A stretch of DNA of 33,901 bases from the IMG/VR virus record IMGVR_UViG_3300009164_000197, positions 1-33,901 of that record; one strand, given 5' to 3'. The stretch is from a virus. Within the stretch, counting starts at the first letter, position 1. Each line of letters opens with the position of its first letter. The notes beneath the pieces were generated by a model. It did not search any database. It was not told the DNA's origin and saw only the letters and a list, made by a program, of their open reading frames with translations. Shown piece by piece: positions 31,071 to 33,901 of the stretch. Made by a program: the position numbers and the translations under genes.

Positions 31071-33440
31071 TTATGCGCTGCATACTTCACAATTTGTAGG
31101 ATCGTCTAAAGAACATGATATATTTTCAGCATTTTTTGTAATAGAACTTGTATCAATACCTAAGCCTGCAATGGCTTCAATAGCTGCTTTAGTTCTAAGA
31201 TAATACATTCCAGTTTTAAGACCTTTTTTCCATGCATAAAAGTGTGCAGACGTTAATTTTGCAGTATTACAATTCTCTATAAAAAGATTTAAACTTTGGC
31301 TTTGACAAATAAAAGCACCTCTATCAGCAGACATATCTATTATGTCTTTTTGTTTCATTTCCCAGACTGTTTTATAAATATCTTGTAAATCTGCTGGAAT
31401 TTCATCAATTCCTAAAACTGAGCCTCTATTAGCAATAAGTTTTAATCTCATTTCTTCTTTCCAAAGTCCTCTTTCCACTAAATCTTCTACTAAATATTTA
31501 TTAACTACTGTATATTCACCGGCTAAAGTTCGTCTTTTATAAAGATTAGATGTAAATGCTTCAAATGCTTCATTATTACCTAAAATTTGTGCAGTTGATG
31601 CAGTTGGCATTGGTGCTAAAAGTAGAGAGTTTTTTACTCCATATTTAAGAATTTCTTTACGTAATTCATCCCAATCCCATCTGGATGTAGGTGTAATGCC
31701 CCACATATCAAATTGAAAAATTCCTTTTGAAATAGGGCTACCTTGATATGATTCATAAGGCCCATCATTTTTTGACAGATCTTTAGAAGCTGTAAGAGAA
31801 GCAAAGTAAATTGTTTCAAATATTTCTATATTCATTTGCTTAGCAGCATCGGATGTAAAAGATAATCCTAATATAGCGAAAAGATCAGCAAGACCTTGTA
31901 CTCCAATTCCTATTGGTCTATGTTTCATATTAGAATTTCTAGCCTCAGGAGTTGGATAATAATTTACATCAATTACTCTATTTAAATTTTTAGTAATTTG
32001 ATAAGTTACATTATATAATTTTTGATAATTAAAAACTCTTTTTGTCTTATCTTGTTTTTTATTAGTAGGATAATCTACATATTTAGGTAGAGCAATAGAA
32101 GCCAAATTACAAACTGCTGTTTCTTCAGAGCTTGTATATTGGAGTATTTCTGTACATAGGTTACTGCCGTGCAATGTACCTAAATTCTTTTGATTATTTT
32201 TTTCATTTGCAGCATCTTTATATAACATATAAGGAGTGCCTGTTTCTATCTGAGATTCTAATACTTTTTGCCATATTTCTCTAGCTTTTACAGTTTTTTT
32301 ACCAAGGCCTTCAGTTTCATATTGTTCATAAAGAGCTTTAAATTCATTCCCATATTTTTCATGCAAGTTAGGAGCTTCACTTGGACTAAAAAGAGTCCAA
32401 TTTTCATCATTTTCTACACGCTGCATAAAAAGATCAGGAATCCAAAGAGCAAGAAATAAATCACGTGCTCTCATTTCTTCTTTACCATGATTTTTTCTAA
32501 GATCTAAAAAATCCATTATGTCAGAATGCCAAGGTTCTAAATAAACAGCAATAGAACCTTTTCGTTTTCCGCCGCCTTGATCGACAAATCTTGCAGTTTC
32601 ATTAAATACCTTGAGCATTGGAATTAAACCATTAGAAATTCCATTAGTACCTTTAATGTAAGAACCTTTTGCCCGTATATTATGAATATGAACTCCTATA
32701 CCTCCTGCGTTTTTAGAAATCATAGCACAGTCAGTTAATGTTTTATAAATTCCTTCTAAAGAATCGCTATGCATCATTAATAAAAAACAAGATGATAATT
32801 GAGGTCTTTTTGTACCTGCATTAAATAAAGTTGGAGTTGCATGAGTAAAAAACCCTTGTGAAAGGAGTTCATAAGTTTCAATAGCTTCTTTTAAATTACC
32901 ATACCAAATTCCACAGGCTACTCTCATTAATAAATGCTGAGGTCTTTCAACCGGAACATTATGCATTTTTAAAAGATAACTTTTTTCCAAAGTTTTAAAT
33001 CCAAAATAATCATAATTAAAATCTCTATCATAATTAATAGCATCTTCTAATTCATTTTTATTTTTTTCGATAAATTCAAAAACTTCATCACTAATCATTC
33101 CTGCGGTTTCAGAAGTCTTTGGATCGATATATTCATATAAATCTTTTATTGTTTCATAGAAAGATTTTTTTGTATTTTTATGCAAAGATGTAATAGCTAT
33201 TCTAGCAGATAGCATAGAATAATCAGGATGTATTGATGTCATACTTGCAGAAATCTCAGCAGCTAAATTATCAAGTTCAACAGTAGTTACGCTGTCGTGT
33301 ACACCTTGAATAACTTTTCTGGCAATTTCTAGAGCATCTACATAATCTGTGTTTAAACCATAAGTTTGTTTTCTAATTCTTGTTGTAATTTTATCATATT
33401 TTACAAGCTCTCTAGATCCATCTCTTTTTATTACATGCAT
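31071..33440 (-). CDS. nrdA: Ribonucleotide reductase class Ia large subunit NrdA
   Basis: The 789-residue enzyme reduces ribonucleotides to deoxyribonucleotides for phage DNA synthesis, working with NrdB. An ATP-cone occupies the first 90 residues (HVIKRDGSRELVKYDKI). Redox Cys 218 is in LSSCFLLM, the catalytic N-x-C-x-E set is Asn 427, Cys 429, Glu 431, the partner Cys 444 is in AVCNLASIALP, and the C-terminal CEVCSA carries the swinging thiols. AGGIGVHIHNIRAKGSYI and PMPTASTAQILGNNEAFEAF (short: MPTASTAQILGNNE) are family signatures. The sequence is complete, with no intein. nrdB lies upstream, separated by one small membrane-protein gene. Confidence 0.97.
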   Translation of the reverse strand: MHVIKRDGSRELVKYDKITTRIRKQTYGLNTDYVDALEIARKVIQGVHDSVTTVELDNLAAEISASMTSIHPDYSMLSARIAITSLHKNTKKSFYETIKDLYEYIDPKTSETAGMISDEVFEFIEKNKNELEDAINYDRDFNYDYFGFKTLEKSYLLKMHNVPVERPQHLLMRVACGIWYGNLKEAIETYELLSQGFFTHATPTLFNAGTKRPQLSSCFLLMMHSDSLEGIYKTLTDCAMISKNAGGIGVHIHNIRAKGSYIKGTNGISNGLIPMLKVFNETARFVDQGGGKRKGSIAVYLEPWHSDIMDFLDLRKNHGKEEMRARDLFLALWIPDLFMQRVENDENWTLFSPSEAPNLHEKYGNEFKALYEQYETEGLGKKTVKAREIWQKVLESQIETGTPYMLYKDAANEKNNQKNLGTLHGSNLCTEILQYTSSEETAVCNLASIALPKYVDYPTNKKQDKTKRVFNYQKLYNVTYQITKNLNRVIDVNYYPTPEARNSNMKHRPIGIGVQGLADLFAILGLSFTSDAAKQMNIEIFETIYFASLTASKDLSKNDGPYESYQGSPISKGIFQFDMWGITPTSRWDWDELRKEILKYGVKNSLLLAPMPTASTAQILGNNEAFEAFTSNLYKRRTLAGEYTVVNKYLVEDLVERGLWKEEMRLKLIANRGSVLGIDEIPADLQDIYKTVWEMKQKDIIDMSADRGAFICQSQSLNLFIENCNTAKLTSAHFYAWKKGLKTGMYYLRTKAAIEAIAGLGIDTSSITKNAENISCSLDDPTNCEVCSA

Positions 33441-33482
33441 ATAAATATTTATTTTTTATTGTTTTTCTTGGAAACCTGTTAC

Positions 33483-33725
33483 TTATTTTTTTATCTTTAG
33501 ACCAAATTTGACCCATCGATACCAAATTCTTTCATGTAAGTAATATTGCGTAGGTTTGTATATCAATTCGACAATACTAAAAGTAGCCCCAATCTTTATC
33601 GATCTACTTACACACCATATAATAATAAATCCTATCAAAGTACTTATGATTCGATAAGATATAGTTTTTACTATGTGCCTTTTTTTCTCCACTATCACGG
33701 TTTCACTTATCACTAAGCCTGGCAT
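33483..33725 (-). CDS. DUF2061-family small membrane protein
   Basis: This 80-residue protein has two likely membrane segments (ISTLIGFIIIWCVS near 27-40 and the one around 45-57) and the family signature IVKTISYRIIST, IVELIYKPTQYYLHERIW (short forms: KTISYRIIST, YYLHERIWYRW). DUF2061 proteins are small bacterial membrane proteins without a known mechanism, carried by several phages and cyanobacteria. It starts 6 bases after the nrdB stop and ends 42 bases before nrdA, so it is transcribed with both. Why a membrane protein sits between the two reductase subunits is unclear. Confidence 0.8.
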   Translation of the reverse strand: MPGLVISETVIVEKKRHIVKTISYRIISTLIGFIIIWCVSRSIKIGATFSIVELIYKPTQYYLHERIWYRWVKFGLKIKK

Positions 33726-33731
33726 TGATTA

Positions 33732-33901
33732 TTAAAAATCTGTATCAAATGAGAATGTTTCATCTTTTGTTTTATTAAGTACACCTGTTTTTTGATATTC
33801 TCCTACTCTTTTTTCAAAAAAGTTAGTCTTACCTTCTAGAGCAATATTTTCCATAAAATCAAATGGATTTTTAGAACCATATTCCTTTTCATATCCTAAA
33901 G
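33732..33901 (-). CDS. nrdB: Ribonucleotide reductase small subunit NrdB, C-terminal end (5' part outside window)
   Basis: Only the last 55 residues are present: [27 protein letters not shown] (short: [19 protein letters not shown]) is the class I NrdB signature before the C-terminus, and the end FSFDTDF is the acidic aromatic tail that binds NrdA. The stop TAA is at 33732-33734. The diiron and tyrosyl-radical residues would be in the missing part. Confidence 0.92.
   Translation of the reverse strand, partial: LGYEKEYGSKNPFDFMENIALEGKTNFFEKRVGEYQKTGVLNKTKDETFSFDTDF

Overview
The window is about 34 kb of a very AT-rich genome from a T4-like myovirus. All but one of the genes lie on the minus strand and are tightly packed, often with TAATG, ATGA or 4-15 nt overlaps. 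T4-type homologues recognisable from their motifs include clamp loader gp44, sliding clamp gp45, DNA polymerase gp43 (C-terminal part only), RecA-like UvsX, helicase gp41, gp46/gp47, late sigma factor gp55, portal gp20, protease gp21 (fused to a scaffold), major capsid gp23, head-completion gp4 and, less surely, gp15 and gp2. The host is probably a member of the Bacteroidota. The reasons are a 59-residue Hc1-type histone H1-like protein of the kind common there, start codons preceded by A-rich sequence instead of Shine-Dalgarno motifs, and the low GC. That host call is inference.

Reading in the direction of transcription (high to low coordinates): 33.9-30.8 kb holds nrdB (3' end), a DUF2061 membrane protein, nrdA, the histone-like gene and a strong terminator. 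30.7-19.0 kb is the replication/recombination block: gp45, a C-terminal DNA polymerase fragment, uvsX with a contiguous mini-intein, a small winged-helix-like gene, helicase gp41 broken in two by a split intein with a homing endonuclease gene between the halves, an unknown gene, an A1-like metallophosphoesterase, gp47 and gp46. 19.0-5.8 kb is the virion/late block: a gp15-like protein, a 651-residue coiled-coil protein, gp55, a pentapeptide-repeat protein, gp4, a gp2-like protein, portal, protease-scaffold fusion, three internal-protein candidates, gp23 and a terminator. 5.7-2.1 kb carries a homing endonuclease and three more internal-protein candidates, plus a small zinc-binding protein. The left edge has one plus-strand DUF115-like gene, gp44 and a partial DUF4326 gene.

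Two themes stand out. First, seven genes begin with the same short leader (roughly MKHIKLFEEF followed by a hydrophobic-x-Glu site), which closely resembles the T4 capsid-targeting sequence removed by the gp21 protease. They look like cargo packed into the prohead, processed there and perhaps injected. They include a pentapeptide-repeat protein (possible DNA mimic) and a 561-residue protein with further internal protease-like sites (possible polyprotein). Second, the replication genes are marked by genetic parasites and breakage. The helicase carries an intein split between blocks A and B (34-residue N part, 140-residue C part) around a Vsr-like homing endonuclease. UvsX carries a mini-intein. 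The polymerase survives here only from the fingers domain onward and sits beside a 64-nt perfect duplication of the end of the clamp gene.

No tRNA, CRISPR array, insertion sequence or integrase was seen. The only interval over 300 bases between annotated long genes (30724-31070) holds a terminator and the histone-like gene.
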